From: Vibrio rhodolitus
Lineage (GTDB): Bacteria > Pseudomonadota > Gammaproteobacteria > Enterobacterales > Vibrionaceae
Assembly: GCF_003350325.1 (NCBI RefSeq)
Contig: NZ_QLYZ01000002.1
Span: 1 to 64,000, forward strand
Direction of reading: 5' to 3'
Length of the DNA: 64,000 nt
Positions 38,189 to 46,432 of this stretch are shown piece by piece. The translations under genes and the position numbers were made by a program. The notes under the pieces are model-generated. The model saw only the letters and a program-made list of their open reading frames with translations. It did no database searches and was not told the DNA's origin. How positions within the stretch are numbered: the stretch's first letter is position 1; each line of letters begins with the position of its first letter.

Positions 38189-39573
38189 TAGTAAACCGCG
38201 TTCCCACCGTTGTTTGGCTGGCGTTGATTGGCTCACTGTTTTTTAGTTCACTGTTTTTTAGCGCAGTGAGTGTAGCGCAAGAGAATCAGGGATTATCCAT
38301 CTATGATCTGCAAGCAAGCCAAGATGTGGAGATTTCTGCTTGGGTAGGTGATAAATCCAATCCGGCGTCGAGCGCTACGTTTAGCGTTAACCAACAAGTC
38401 ATTCTTAATATTGAGGTCGCCACGCCGCGCTGGTTTACCGGCGGGACGCGTATTGGCAGTGTCGAAATCCCTAATGTGATCGCTAAGCAGCGCAATCAAT
38501 TGGCGACCAACTATACCGAGCGCAAAGATGGCAAAACGTGGTCGAGGCAGCGTTGGGAAGTCACCCTATATCCGCAAGAGTCAGGCGAGTTTGTCGTTCC
38601 GCCAATTGCGGTAAGGGTTCAGGTATCCGCCCCTGATGGTAGCAATGTATCGGGCATACTCTATACAGAGCCTGTACGTTTTACTGCTCAATTACCGTCG
38701 GGCTTGCTTAGCGATAAAGCGAATTGGTTTGCGGCAACGAACGTAACGGTTGAACAGCAGTGGTTAACCTCCAATGACGATCTGCAAGTCGGCGATTCGG
38801 TTACGCGCGCGATTACTATCCAAGCACAAGATAGCTTATCGATACTGTTACCGGATTTACTACAAGCCCCTGTAGAGTCCTCAGCAGAAGCTAAGCAAAA
38901 TTCTGAAGGGCAACCATCGACACGTTCATATCAAGCCTATCCGACGCCAAATCGTCTTGCGGACTCTCAAAGCCGAGGAGACTATCAATCGAGCCGTGAA
39001 GAGCAATCGGTCTATGTATTGCAACAAGGAGGAGAGATTGCTTTTCCCGAGTTAACATTTCAGTGGTGGAATACACACAAAAACCGTTTAGAAACGGTGA
39101 CAATTGAAGGGCGTCGATTTGAGGTTCAACATACCGTGAAATCGTTTGTCACTATGTATGCAAAAGGTTTGTCGATAGCCGCGACGCTACTCTTGCTGAT
39201 CGTTTTAAGTGTGTATGCGATTAAACGTTATTTTAAACATCGCGCAAAGCCAGCTTGGCTTGTATTACATCAACTAATTAAGCAAAGAGAGTGGGGGAAA
39301 ATCCGATTATTTATCTACCGTCAGTTGAGAATGACCAATGGCGATTTGGAGTTGGCTAAATTTAAACCCGATGACCAATGGCGTGAGAGTAGTCAACGAT
39401 TTCTAGCGGGGGAGAAAGATAGTCATTTAACGCGAAAATTGTGGCGAACGATTAGTAATAAGCGAAAAACCAATCAATCTAAGCGTGGATTTCGAGGTTC
39501 AATACCACCGGCGTTACCCGAACTTGAACGCTTGCTAAATACTATCAGCAGCACAAATAAAGCGGAGAAATAA
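38185..39573 (+). CDS. BatD-like protein
   Basis: 462 residues starting with the ATGA overlap at 38185. Signal peptide in which SLFFSSLFFS is created by a 15-bp tandem duplication. A large periplasmic beta-rich region has the BatD features VEIPNVIAKQRNQ and WEVTLYPQESGEFVVPPI. One C-terminal membrane helix (about 325-345) is followed by a basic cytoplasmic tail. Last gene of the MoxR/vWA operon. BatD proteins are thought to work with vWA partners at the membrane; exact role unknown. Confidence 0.88.
   Translation: MIVNRVPTVVWLALIGSLFFSSLFFSAVSVAQENQGLSIYDLQASQDVEISAWVGDKSNPASSATFSVNQQVILNIEVATPRWFTGGTRIGSVEIPNVIAKQRNQLATNYTERKDGKTWSRQRWEVTLYPQESGEFVVPPIAVRVQVSAPDGSNVSGILYTEPVRFTAQLPSGLLSDKANWFAATNVTVEQQWLTSNDDLQVGDSVTRAITIQAQDSLSILLPDLLQAPVESSAEAKQNSEGQPSTRSYQAYPTPNRLADSQSRGDYQSSREEQSVYVLQQGGEIAFPELTFQWWNTHKNRLETVTIEGRRFEVQHTVKSFVTMYAKGLSIAATLLLLIVLSVYAIKRYFKHRAKPAWLVLHQLIKQREWGKIRLFIYRQLRMTNGDLELAKFKPDDQWRESSQRFLAGEKDSHLTRKLWRTISNKRKTNQSKRGFRGSIPPALPELERLLNTISSTNKAEK
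38233..38262 (+). repeat. 15-bp tandem duplication in the BatD signal peptide
   Basis: tcactgttttttagt is followed by tcactgttttttagc, in frame, adding SLFFS twice to the hydrophobic core of the signal peptide. Frame-preserving, so the protein is intact. Confidence 0.85.
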
Positions 39574-39651
39574 ACCACGCAGAGACCGGATGAAAATCGC
39601 GATTATTTAACGCACCACTAACCTAATTATCAAATAAGTTCCTATACTATC

Positions 39652-39704
39652 AGTAACTTTGGTCATTGTTACTGTAGTTGTAAGTACTTTGGTAATAAGT
39701 GCTG
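39652..39704. promoter_or_regulatory. Tandem imperfect repeats before the LysR gene
   Basis: agtaactttggtcattgttactg-like and agtactttggtaataagtgctg-like units lie about 31 bp apart (three helical turns). The first holds the inverted repeat AGTAAC-N10-GTTACT. The second ends 9 bp before the start codon. Autoregulatory binding is likely. Confidence 0.45.
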
Positions 39705-39713
39705 TGGAGCGTT

Positions 39714-40616
39714 ATGAAAAATACTGATCTCAACTTGGTCCCAATTTTTGTCGCTATCTATGAGGAACAAAACCTCTCTAAAGCGGCTGTGCGGCTGGAG
39801 ATCAGTCAGCCTGCGGTGAGTAAAGCGTTAGCGCGATTAAGAGATATATACGACGAACCCCTTTTTCATCGCTCACCTAATGGCGTGGAACCGACCGCTT
39901 TTGCGATGGATATCTATCCCGCCATGGGCGCGGCATTAAAGAACTTTACTTCTACACTCTCAGCATCACGAGACTTTGATCCTAGTATCGCCAATAAAAC
40001 TTTTTCAATTGCCTGTGTTTCGGTGGCGAGTTATGAACTTATGCCGCAACTGTTCAAGCAAATCCGTCAGATTGCACCGCACATCAGTTTAGAAATCCAT
40101 CCACTTTTTACTGAAGACCATGAAAGTGATCTTCGTCTGCAACGTTACGATCTTATTGTTGATATGGCGCCAAGAGGGCGAACGATGCTCAAGTTTGAAA
40201 CGGTATTTTCTGAGCGTTTGATGGTGGTGTGCAGTGAGCACCATCCAAGAATTAAGGGCTCAATTACGGTGGAGCAATTTCTCGCAGAGCAACATGTGGT
40301 GGTATCACGCTGGCAAAGCAGACAAAGTCTGATGGATGAAGACGATATTGCCGAACTTAACAAGCGAGACATTGTTTATCGCGCGTCTGGTGCGTTGGAA
40401 ATGCTGCCCGTCATTCACGATAGCGAACTGATCGGCATGTTACCAGAATCGACCATCAAAGCCTTTTCTGATGCTTACCAGATCAAAGGCGTACCATTAC
40501 CATTTAGCGACAAAATCCATGATTTGTGTGCGATATGGCATCCAAGCAGAAGTAATGAGAGTGCGCATATTTGGTTGAGAAATCAGCTTAATATGGCAGG
40601 GAAGGCAATTGCGTAA
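39714..40616 (+). CDS. LysR-family transcriptional regulator
   Basis: 300 residues from ATG 39714 (GGAG upstream); the five codons before it are not family-like. N-terminal helix-turn-helix: NLVPIFVAIYEEQNLSKAAVRL, ISQPAVSKALARLRD, EPLFHRSPNGVEPT. C-terminal effector domain about 95-300, of the NodD/LeuO-like type. It sits between the MoxR/vWA operon and the HAD/FGE-like/maturase genes and is the only DNA-binding regulator inside this gene set. It is therefore the best candidate to read the ATAAC-N5-GTTAT elements. Ligand unknown. Confidence 0.9.
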   Translation: MKNTDLNLVPIFVAIYEEQNLSKAAVRLEISQPAVSKALARLRDIYDEPLFHRSPNGVEPTAFAMDIYPAMGAALKNFTSTLSASRDFDPSIANKTFSIACVSVASYELMPQLFKQIRQIAPHISLEIHPLFTEDHESDLRLQRYDLIVDMAPRGRTMLKFETVFSERLMVVCSEHHPRIKGSITVEQFLAEQHVVVSRWQSRQSLMDEDDIAELNKRDIVYRASGALEMLPVIHDSELIGMLPESTIKAFSDAYQIKGVPLPFSDKIHDLCAIWHPSRSNESAHIWLRNQLNMAGKAIA

Positions 40617-40654
40617 CGCTGCAAAGGTCAAATTTAAACTAGACGTGATATAGA

Positions 40655-40679
40655 AAAGCCACTCGATTTGAGTGGCTTT
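40655..40679. terminator. Bidirectional terminator between LysR and OB-fold genes
   Basis: AAAGCCACTC-gattt-GAGTGGCTTT between convergent genes, with A/T-rich flanks on both sides. Confidence 0.8.
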
Positions 40680-40699
40680 GAAAATTCGCAGGGCAGCAA

Positions 40700-41038
40700 T
40701 TAGATTTTTTGCACTGAATCGACGTCGATTTTAGGCGTGTTCCACTCTGAATCAACTTCACCACGGATCACGACGCGATCGTTTGGTGTCACATCCACAC
40801 CCATCCAATCTTCATCATCGATTTCAATTTGAATTTGACCAGTCTCATCTTTAAACAGGTAAGTTTCATTACCAATAGATTCGATAATATTACCAGTCAG
40901 AAGTACTGCGCTATCATCAGCCGCATCATTTGCTTGTTTTACTGTGTTAACAGCAGCAGTCGCAGGACCATTGAAAGCCGCAAAAGCTGGAGTAATCATT
41001 GAGCAAGCTACTAAAAGAGTTAGGATTGTTTTTTTCAT
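40700..41038 (-). CDS. YgiW/YdeI-family OB-fold periplasmic stress protein
   Basis: 112 residues. Signal peptide MKKTILTLLVACSMITPAFA, then a BOF/OB-fold domain with VLLTGNIIESIGNETYLFKD, IQIEIDDEDW and RVVIRGEVDSEW, matching the NirD/YgiW/YdeI stress-tolerance family. Members are small periplasmic proteins linked to resistance to peroxide, metals or cationic peptides. Own terminator. Whether it belongs functionally to the sulfatase set is unclear. Confidence 0.88.
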   Translation of the reverse strand: MKKTILTLLVACSMITPAFAAFNGPATAAVNTVKQANDAADDSAVLLTGNIIESIGNETYLFKDETGQIQIEIDDEDWMGVDVTPNDRVVIRGEVDSEWNTPKIDVDSVQKI

Positions 41039-41158
41039 TTTGTTGTTTCCACTTTAAGCAATGAAACTTATTGTACTGCCAAAGTGTGATAGTCATCAAA
41101 GAAACAAGGCGGAGCTACCTAATTTAACAGTAAGCCCGCCTGTAAGTTTTTCTGGACA

Positions 41159-42139
41159 TCAGTAGACAGTGCACCATTCGTTTTTCATGTCGATAAGATG
41201 CCAATTGTCAAGTTGGTTTGCTTCATCCATCGCTTTATCAAGATGACCAACACTGGATTTTCTATCGTACTGCCACTCTCGCTCGGCGTCAGTGTGGTGA
41301 ACAATCATTGCCATTGAGTTGGGTTGGCTCGTTGCCCATTGCATCATTGCGTGGTCGCCATCCGAGTTACCGACCGCGAGAACCGGCTTCTTACCGATGA
41401 TGTGTTGAATGTTTTCAACTTTGCCGGCTTTGTCGTCAATGGTCAGGATCTCGCCGAGTTTAATCACTTGCGGTTGACCATCGTTGTAGTCGTATTGGTA
41501 TTTTAGCGCGCTGCCAATAATTTGCTCCGCAGGGATGTTATACACCTCAGGTGCCCATGCGCGCATAAAGTCGACACCACCACCTGAGACGATGTAGGTT
41601 TTGAAGTCGTTCGCCTGTAAATAAGCAAGCATTTCTTTCATCGGTTGGTAAGTTAGCTCGGTGTAGGCTTTTTCAAAGCGAGGATCTTTTGCTGCGGCAA
41701 TCCAATTTGCGACGGTAGTTTGGTATTCTTCTACCGTCATACCACTGTGGGTTGCGGTGACTATCTCAAGTAGTGCTTTTTCACCACCCGCGAGAACGCT
41801 TTTTACATCATCTTCGAGCACAAACTTAAACGGTTCTTGAGTTTTCCATTCAGGATGTTGCTCCGCCATATTCTTTACTTGGTCAAATGTGTAAGCGAGT
41901 TGAAAGTAATAAGGTTTTTCTGACCAAAGTGTGCCGTCGTTATCGAACACCGCGATGCGTTCAGCAACGGGAATAAATGAATCCTTGCGCTCATCAGTCG
42001 AGTTGTCGACATAGTTTAAAAGCGCGGTTTTACTACTACCATCTTTCCATGAGGGTAGCAGGTTAGGGTCACAATCAATCGCCATCGCGGAGAATGAGAG
42101 GGTTGATAAGATTGCTAGAGCACAGAGGTTTGTTTTCAT
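41159..42139 (-). CDS. Exported HAD-superfamily phosphatase
   Basis: 326 residues from ATG 42139, chosen because a signal peptide (MKTNLCALAILSTLSFSAMA) starts there; the ribosome site is weak. HAD motif I FDNDGTLWSE supplies both Asp residues, motif II is YIVSGGGVDF, and motif IV is in VGNSDGDHAMM. It probably dephosphorylates a small substrate in the periplasm (phosphoserine-phosphatase-like). It lies 95 bp downstream of the FGE-like lipoprotein gene on the same strand and may be co-transcribed. Confidence 0.85.
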   Translation of the reverse strand: MKTNLCALAILSTLSFSAMAIDCDPNLLPSWKDGSSKTALLNYVDNSTDERKDSFIPVAERIAVFDNDGTLWSEKPYYFQLAYTFDQVKNMAEQHPEWKTQEPFKFVLEDDVKSVLAGGEKALLEIVTATHSGMTVEEYQTTVANWIAAAKDPRFEKAYTELTYQPMKEMLAYLQANDFKTYIVSGGGVDFMRAWAPEVYNIPAEQIIGSALKYQYDYNDGQPQVIKLGEILTIDDKAGKVENIQHIIGKKPVLAVGNSDGDHAMMQWATSQPNSMAMIVHHTDAEREWQYDRKSSVGHLDKAMDEANQLDNWHLIDMKNEWCTVY

Positions 42140-42234
42140 AGTTGTTGTTACCCATATTAAAGTAAGAGTGGATTCAATCATGTACTGCTAGGGGGCTAAC
42201 CTTGCTCATCTTTATGACGTTAAAGAGAACGTGG

Positions 42235-43020
42235 TCATCGGTCTTTGGCGAGACGTAGTCCCATGTCAGACATAATTATAGATTGGCTAGCAAAATCACG
42301 ACGAAAATTTTCCGACTGTTCAGCATCATAGGCGAAGCTCCCACCTCGTACTGACTTGTGTGCTAAGCCAGAATCGCTGTTTTGTTGATTGGTTGGATTA
42401 TCATTGCCACCCCAGCGATAGAATGTGTCGTCAAACGCATCCGAGACGAACTCACCTACGTTGCCCGTCATGTCATATAGCCCGAGCTCGTTGGGCTGTT
42501 TCTGTCCGACGGGATGAGCGCGGTTTTGTGCGTTACCGGCATACCAAGCGACATCATCAATGTTGTTTGAACCCGAGTAGGTGAAACCTTGGCTTTTATT
42601 GCCTCCTTGGGCGGCAAATTCCCACTCGGCTTCGGTCGGTAAGCGATAGGTTTCGCCAGTTAATTGATTGAGTTGTTCGACGAAGTAGTTCGCTTGCTGC
42701 CAGCTTAAGTTGTTGACCGGAATATCATCGCCCGGGAAGTAACTGAGAGAAGAACCCATCACGCTTTCAAATAGCGCTTGTGTGACCTCAAACTTGGCTA
42801 AGTAGAAACTATCTACACGCACTTCTCTTGCTGGCGTCTCGGCTTTGCTGGCACCGTTTTGCTCTGAGCCCATAACAAAGTGACCGCCTTCAACGAGCAC
42901 CATCTCTTGATTGATTTGCAATGCAATAGGATGAGGTGTATCGGCACTGCAACCATTGAGCAGGGCTAATAAGCTAAAGATTGAGATAATCTTTATCGGC
43001 GAACGGTTAACTGGGGTCAT
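42235..43020 (-). CDS. FGE-sulfatase domain lipoprotein lacking catalytic cysteines
   Basis: 261 residues from ATG 43020 with a lipoprotein signal (lipobox LNGC). The formylglycine-generating-enzyme fold is clear: MVLVEGGHFVMGS, AREVRVDSFYLAKFEVTQ, YRLPTEAEWEFAAQGG, GLYDMTGNVGEFVSD, and VRGGSFAYDAEQSENFRRD to MGLRLAKD. In true FGE, the C-terminal block after RGGSF carries the two copper-binding Cys. Here those positions are non-Cys, and the mature protein has no Cys beyond the lipidated one. It therefore should not make formylglycine by the aerobic route. Possible binding or regulatory partner of the sulfatases. Divergent from the maturase gene. Confidence 0.87.
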   Translation of the reverse strand: MTPVNRSPIKIISIFSLLALLNGCSADTPHPIALQINQEMVLVEGGHFVMGSEQNGASKAETPAREVRVDSFYLAKFEVTQALFESVMGSSLSYFPGDDIPVNNLSWQQANYFVEQLNQLTGETYRLPTEAEWEFAAQGGNKSQGFTYSGSNNIDDVAWYAGNAQNRAHPVGQKQPNELGLYDMTGNVGEFVSDAFDDTFYRWGGNDNPTNQQNSDSGLAHKSVRGGSFAYDAEQSENFRRDFASQSIIMSDMGLRLAKDR

Positions 43021-43079
43021 AGGGTGGCTCTCGCTAGTAAGTTCACCATCAACACTAGCAATAAACGCCATGAAAAAAG

Positions 43080-43096
43080 GTTATATACGCTATAAC
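43080..43096. promoter_or_regulatory. Inverted repeat in FGE-like/maturase divergent promoter
   Basis: GTTATA-tacgc-TATAAC, 6-bp arms with 5-bp centre, midway between two divergent starts. The half-site is the same as in the other two elements, but the arms point the other way, so it may or may not bind the same regulator. Confidence 0.4.
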
Positions 43097-43217
43097 AAGC
43101 ACCGGTTAAGGCGAGGATTTATTATGTGGTTATTACATAGTTAGCCCGGTCGATGGCTAGCTCAGGTTGATAGATAACTCAGCTCAACCATCAATTCGCT
43201 CAACGATTAGGTGACTT

Positions 43218-44552
43218 ATGCATATTACTCAAGGTCCACAGTTTAACGGTAAAGCTTCCAAGCGTTTACATGTCATGGCTAAGCCAATAGGGGCTGCATG
43301 CAACATTGACTGCACCTATTGCTACTACCTAAGTAAACAGGAGCTACTTGAGTACAAAAAAGGGTGTTCTCCAGTGATGAATGACGACACCTTAGAGACC
43401 TACATTCGTCAGTACATTGAAGGACAAAATACCCCGGAGATCATCTTTTCATGGCAAGGTGGTGAACCGACCATGTTGGGTGTGGATTACTTTCGTCGCA
43501 TTGTCGAGTTACAACAAAAGTACTGCCCTGAAGGGGTGAGTATTGCCAATGATTTACAAACCAATGGTACTTTGCTGACCGACGAATGGTGCCAATTTTT
43601 AAAGCAGCATAACTTTCTGGTTGGGTTAAGTATTGATGGACCAGAGATGCTGCACAATGCCTACCGAACCAATAAGGCAGGACGCGGCACATTTAAGCAA
43701 GTGATGAAGGCGGTCGAGTTGCTGCATAAGTATCAAGTGAACTTCGCGACCTTGACTTGCGTGAACAATTTAACCAGTTGTAATCCTTTAGAAGTGTACC
43801 GATTCTTACGTGATGAAGTGCGCTCACCGCAAATGCAGTTTATTCCCATTGTGGAACAAAAGAGTTTTCGTAGCACTGCGCCACAAACATGGTCTGCAAC
43901 TGAACAATTAAAGCAGGGCGACAAGCGTTTAATTCCTGGCAATAAAGACTCAATCATGGAGCCTTGGTGCGTGTCCGATCAAGCGTGGGGTAATTTCCTT
44001 ATCACGATATTTGATGAATGGATTGCAAACGACATCGGTAAGGTCTTCGTTCAGTATTTTGAAGCGAGTGTCGAGCGTTGGATGGGACGTGCGAACCCGC
44101 TTTGCACATTGGGTGAAATCTGCGGTAAAGGGTTAGCTATGGAGCCCAATGGTGACGTCTACACATGCGACCATTACGTCTATCCCGAGTTTCAGACAGG
44201 TAACATCCATAGCCAAAATCTTGAGAGTTTGGCTTACAGCGCGCAGCAGCAGAAATTTGGTTACGCCAAGACGCGCAATCTTACTGAGCAATGCAAAGCG
44301 TGTGACTATCAGTTTGCCTGCAATGGAGAGTGTCCGAAAAATCGTTTTATTCGTACACAAGCTGGCGAACCAGGGCTGAATTATCTGTGTGCGGGTTGGC
44401 ATAAGTTCTTTGCTCACGCAGATAAATCACTGGCTTATATTCTCCGCGCGACGGGGAATCCGGTCGCTTTTGGCAAATATAGCGATGAGCAGTTAAAGCA
44501 GCATTTACAGCAGCGCCAAGTTTCGACCGCTGGCTTTGTAACGCGATTCTAA
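43218..44552 (+). CDS. Anaerobic sulfatase-maturating enzyme (radical SAM, SPASM)
   Basis: 444 residues. The radical-SAM cluster motif CxxxCxxC is CNIDCTYC near residue 28, followed by FSWQGGEPTMLG. The C-terminal SPASM domain has CTLGEICGKG, YTCDHYVYPEF and CKACDYQFACNGECPKNRF for two extra Fe-S clusters. Such enzymes convert the Cys or Ser of a sulfatase C/S-x-A/P-x-R motif to formylglycine in the cytoplasm before export, without oxygen. Both sulfatases of the set carry CTAGR. It abuts the TPR gene downstream and is divergent from the FGE-like lipoprotein. Confidence 0.94.
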   Translation: MHITQGPQFNGKASKRLHVMAKPIGAACNIDCTYCYYLSKQELLEYKKGCSPVMNDDTLETYIRQYIEGQNTPEIIFSWQGGEPTMLGVDYFRRIVELQQKYCPEGVSIANDLQTNGTLLTDEWCQFLKQHNFLVGLSIDGPEMLHNAYRTNKAGRGTFKQVMKAVELLHKYQVNFATLTCVNNLTSCNPLEVYRFLRDEVRSPQMQFIPIVEQKSFRSTAPQTWSATEQLKQGDKRLIPGNKDSIMEPWCVSDQAWGNFLITIFDEWIANDIGKVFVQYFEASVERWMGRANPLCTLGEICGKGLAMEPNGDVYTCDHYVYPEFQTGNIHSQNLESLAYSAQQQKFGYAKTRNLTEQCKACDYQFACNGECPKNRFIRTQAGEPGLNYLCAGWHKFFAHADKSLAYILRATGNPVAFGKYSDEQLKQHLQQRQVSTAGFVTRF

Positions 44553-44564
44553 ATGAGGTTTGAT

Positions 44565-45668
44565 ATGAAGCGATTCACGATAAGAAAAGTCGCGTTGATG
44601 TTGACGCTTGTGTTTGCAGCACCGACTTTTGCTCAAACAAGTGCCGAAACAGGTACCCAAATAAACGCTCAAGCGAACAATGGGTCATTATCCAGTACCC
44701 AAGCTGGTAGTTTTGTTACACAAGCGCCCGACACAAGCACTAGCCAGTCGTTAAGTCAGCATATTGCCGATTTGTCTTATCAGGCGCAGGACAAAACACT
44801 CGACTCTGCCCAACGCGCGAAAGCGTTACGAGAGCTAGCTCAGTACCCGAACCAAAATGCCTTGGTTGCGGTGGCGCGAGGGTTGAAAGACCAAGATGCA
44901 GAGATTAGAGAGGCGGCGGTGATTGCTGCAGAGCCCTACGGCATTGAATATCGTTGGCGTTTGTTGTCACCACTGCTTAATGACGCCGATCATTCAGTAA
45001 GAGTTACCAGTGGGGCGAATTTAGTGCGTGATTATCAACGGTTAGAGCCCGTTCAGCAGCAACAGCTGAGCCGTCCTATTGCGGAGTTGATTGATTACCT
45101 AAAGCCTCAGCAGGAGAGTTCATCACGGGTATTGCTGGCTGATGTCTATCGTTGGCAAGGCGAGTGGCAACAAGCGGACGTTATCTATCAAGCATTATTA
45201 GCTACACAGCCGGATAACAGACAAATATGGTTAAGTTTAGCCGATAACTATCGAGCGCAAGAGCTCGATAAGGCGGCGCTCGAAACGCTTAATAGCGCAA
45301 TTCATAGAGTCCCTGCAAATGCCTTGGAAAATGCCCCTCTGCATTATTCAAAAGCATTAACGCTTGTACGTTTAGAGCGCACAGAAGAAGCGGCGCAGGA
45401 AATGGCGACCGCAGCAAGTTTGGCAAAAGACAATAGTTACTACTGGTATTTAAATGGCGTGTTGCAAGAGCCGATTAACGTGAAAACTGCGACCAGTTCG
45501 TTTGAAAAAGCTTACTTAATTTCAGGTGCCCCTGAGCAGTTGTATGCCTTATGTGATATCTACCTTCGCTACGATAACGCAAAAGGCACTCAGTGTTTGG
45601 CTGAGCTAGAGAAGATTGCGCCGCCTTATGTGATTGAGAAGCTCAAAACAAGTCGCAGTGAATCTTGA
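44565..45668 (+). CDS. Exported HEAT/TPR protein, heme-less paralogue of the octaheme cytochrome tail
   Basis: 367 residues from ATG 44565 (GAGG 5 bases upstream); the ATG at 44553 lacks a site. Signal peptide ends near PTFAQ. A HEAT-like part (NALVAVARGLKDQDAEIREAA, YRWRLLSPLLNDADHSVR) is followed by TPRs and the ending CLAELEKIAPPYVIEKLK. Segment by segment it matches the C-terminal half of the octaheme cytochrome (RWQILAPLLSDSVLSIR; CLAELSQVAPPQVIEQLK), but no CXXCH is present. Probably a periplasmic scaffold. It starts immediately after the maturase stop, so the two are co-transcribed. Confidence 0.82.
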   Translation: MKRFTIRKVALMLTLVFAAPTFAQTSAETGTQINAQANNGSLSSTQAGSFVTQAPDTSTSQSLSQHIADLSYQAQDKTLDSAQRAKALRELAQYPNQNALVAVARGLKDQDAEIREAAVIAAEPYGIEYRWRLLSPLLNDADHSVRVTSGANLVRDYQRLEPVQQQQLSRPIAELIDYLKPQQESSSRVLLADVYRWQGEWQQADVIYQALLATQPDNRQIWLSLADNYRAQELDKAALETLNSAIHRVPANALENAPLHYSKALTLVRLERTEEAAQEMATAASLAKDNSYYWYLNGVLQEPINVKTATSSFEKAYLISGAPEQLYALCDIYLRYDNAKGTQCLAELEKIAPPYVIEKLKTSRSES

Positions 45669-45810
45669 GGTGCCTATAAACTCGTTTGCATTACATAAAT
45701 TTATGCGGTTAAGAACACATTTATCGGCTGTTCACCATCAGCAGAGTTTTGTTACTTTAGTCATATTCGTTGTTAGAACGCCAATGAAATGATGAAAGGA
45801 GCAGCGGTAG

Positions 45811-46140
45811 ATGGAGATCAACAACTTACCTTTTGGTATCACTGAATGGGAAAATGTTGAGGTTACACAACATTCCGGCGAGACGGGGGTAGCATTGTGG
45901 CGAACCAAACATTTTGGCGAGCTACGAGTACGTATGGTGGAGTATTCAGAGAACTACTTAGCGGATCACTGGTGCTCAAAGGGGCATATATTGTTTTGCT
46001 TGTCAGGAGAGCTAACCACCGAATTGGATGACGGTCGCGTGTTCGTATTAAAGCCGGGAATGAGCTATCAAGTTGCAGATAATGCTGAAGCGCACCGCTC
46101 TTCAACGCGTATTGGTGCAAAACTATTTGTGGTTGATTAA
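45811..46140 (+). CDS. Cupin-fold protein (DHCW-motif type)
   Basis: 109 residues. Single small beta-barrel with VRMVEYSENYLADHWCSKGHILFCLSGEL in the first cupin part (key residues DHWC, H) and KPGMSYQVADNAEAHRSS in the second, resembling the short DHCW-motif cupin family. Preceded by gaaaggagc, a good ribosome site. Cytoplasmic. Possible metal site through His residues; ligand unknown. Confidence 0.75.
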   Translation: MEINNLPFGITEWENVEVTQHSGETGVALWRTKHFGELRVRMVEYSENYLADHWCSKGHILFCLSGELTTELDDGRVFVLKPGMSYQVADNAEAHRSSTRIGAKLFVVD

Positions 46141-46165
46141 ACACATTTTAATAGGGATCTTTACT

Positions 46166-46432
46166 GTGTTTCGTTGTCCAAGTTGTCAGGCTAAATCCAT
46201 CTCTTTACTTGAGAAACTACGCGCTAGAGCGAGAAAAGCGTATCGTTGTCGCGAGTGCAAAACAAAGTGGCAGATATCGACGTATATCTATTGCGCCGGT
46301 GTGATGTTACCACCACTCTTTCTCACTCTTTCAAACGGCTTTGGTTGGCTGTCACTTGATATGGCGACTCTCATCGCGGCAACATTTTGGTTTTGTGTTG
46401 TATTACTTCAACCACTTCGTAAGTCTTATTAG
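46166..46432 (+). CDS. Small zinc-ribbon membrane protein
   Basis: 88 residues starting at GTG 46166. The start was chosen because the zinc ribbon begins at once (FRCPSC) and an AGGGA lies upstream; earlier in-frame starts overlap the cupin gene. The first part has two Cys pairs, CPSC and CREC (YRCRECKTKW), forming a treble-clef-like zinc ribbon. Two membrane helices follow (about 43-60 and 66-82). Convergent with and overlapping by four bases the FAN1-type gene. Function unknown. Confidence 0.6.
   Translation: MFRCPSCQAKSISLLEKLRARARKAYRCRECKTKWQISTYIYCAGVMLPPLFLTLSNGFGWLSLDMATLIAATFWFCVVLLQPLRKSY

Noticed and set aside
42235..43020. Calling the FGE-like gene an active formylglycine-generating enzyme
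   Set aside because: The catalytic Cys positions are not Cys and the protein is an exported lipoprotein.
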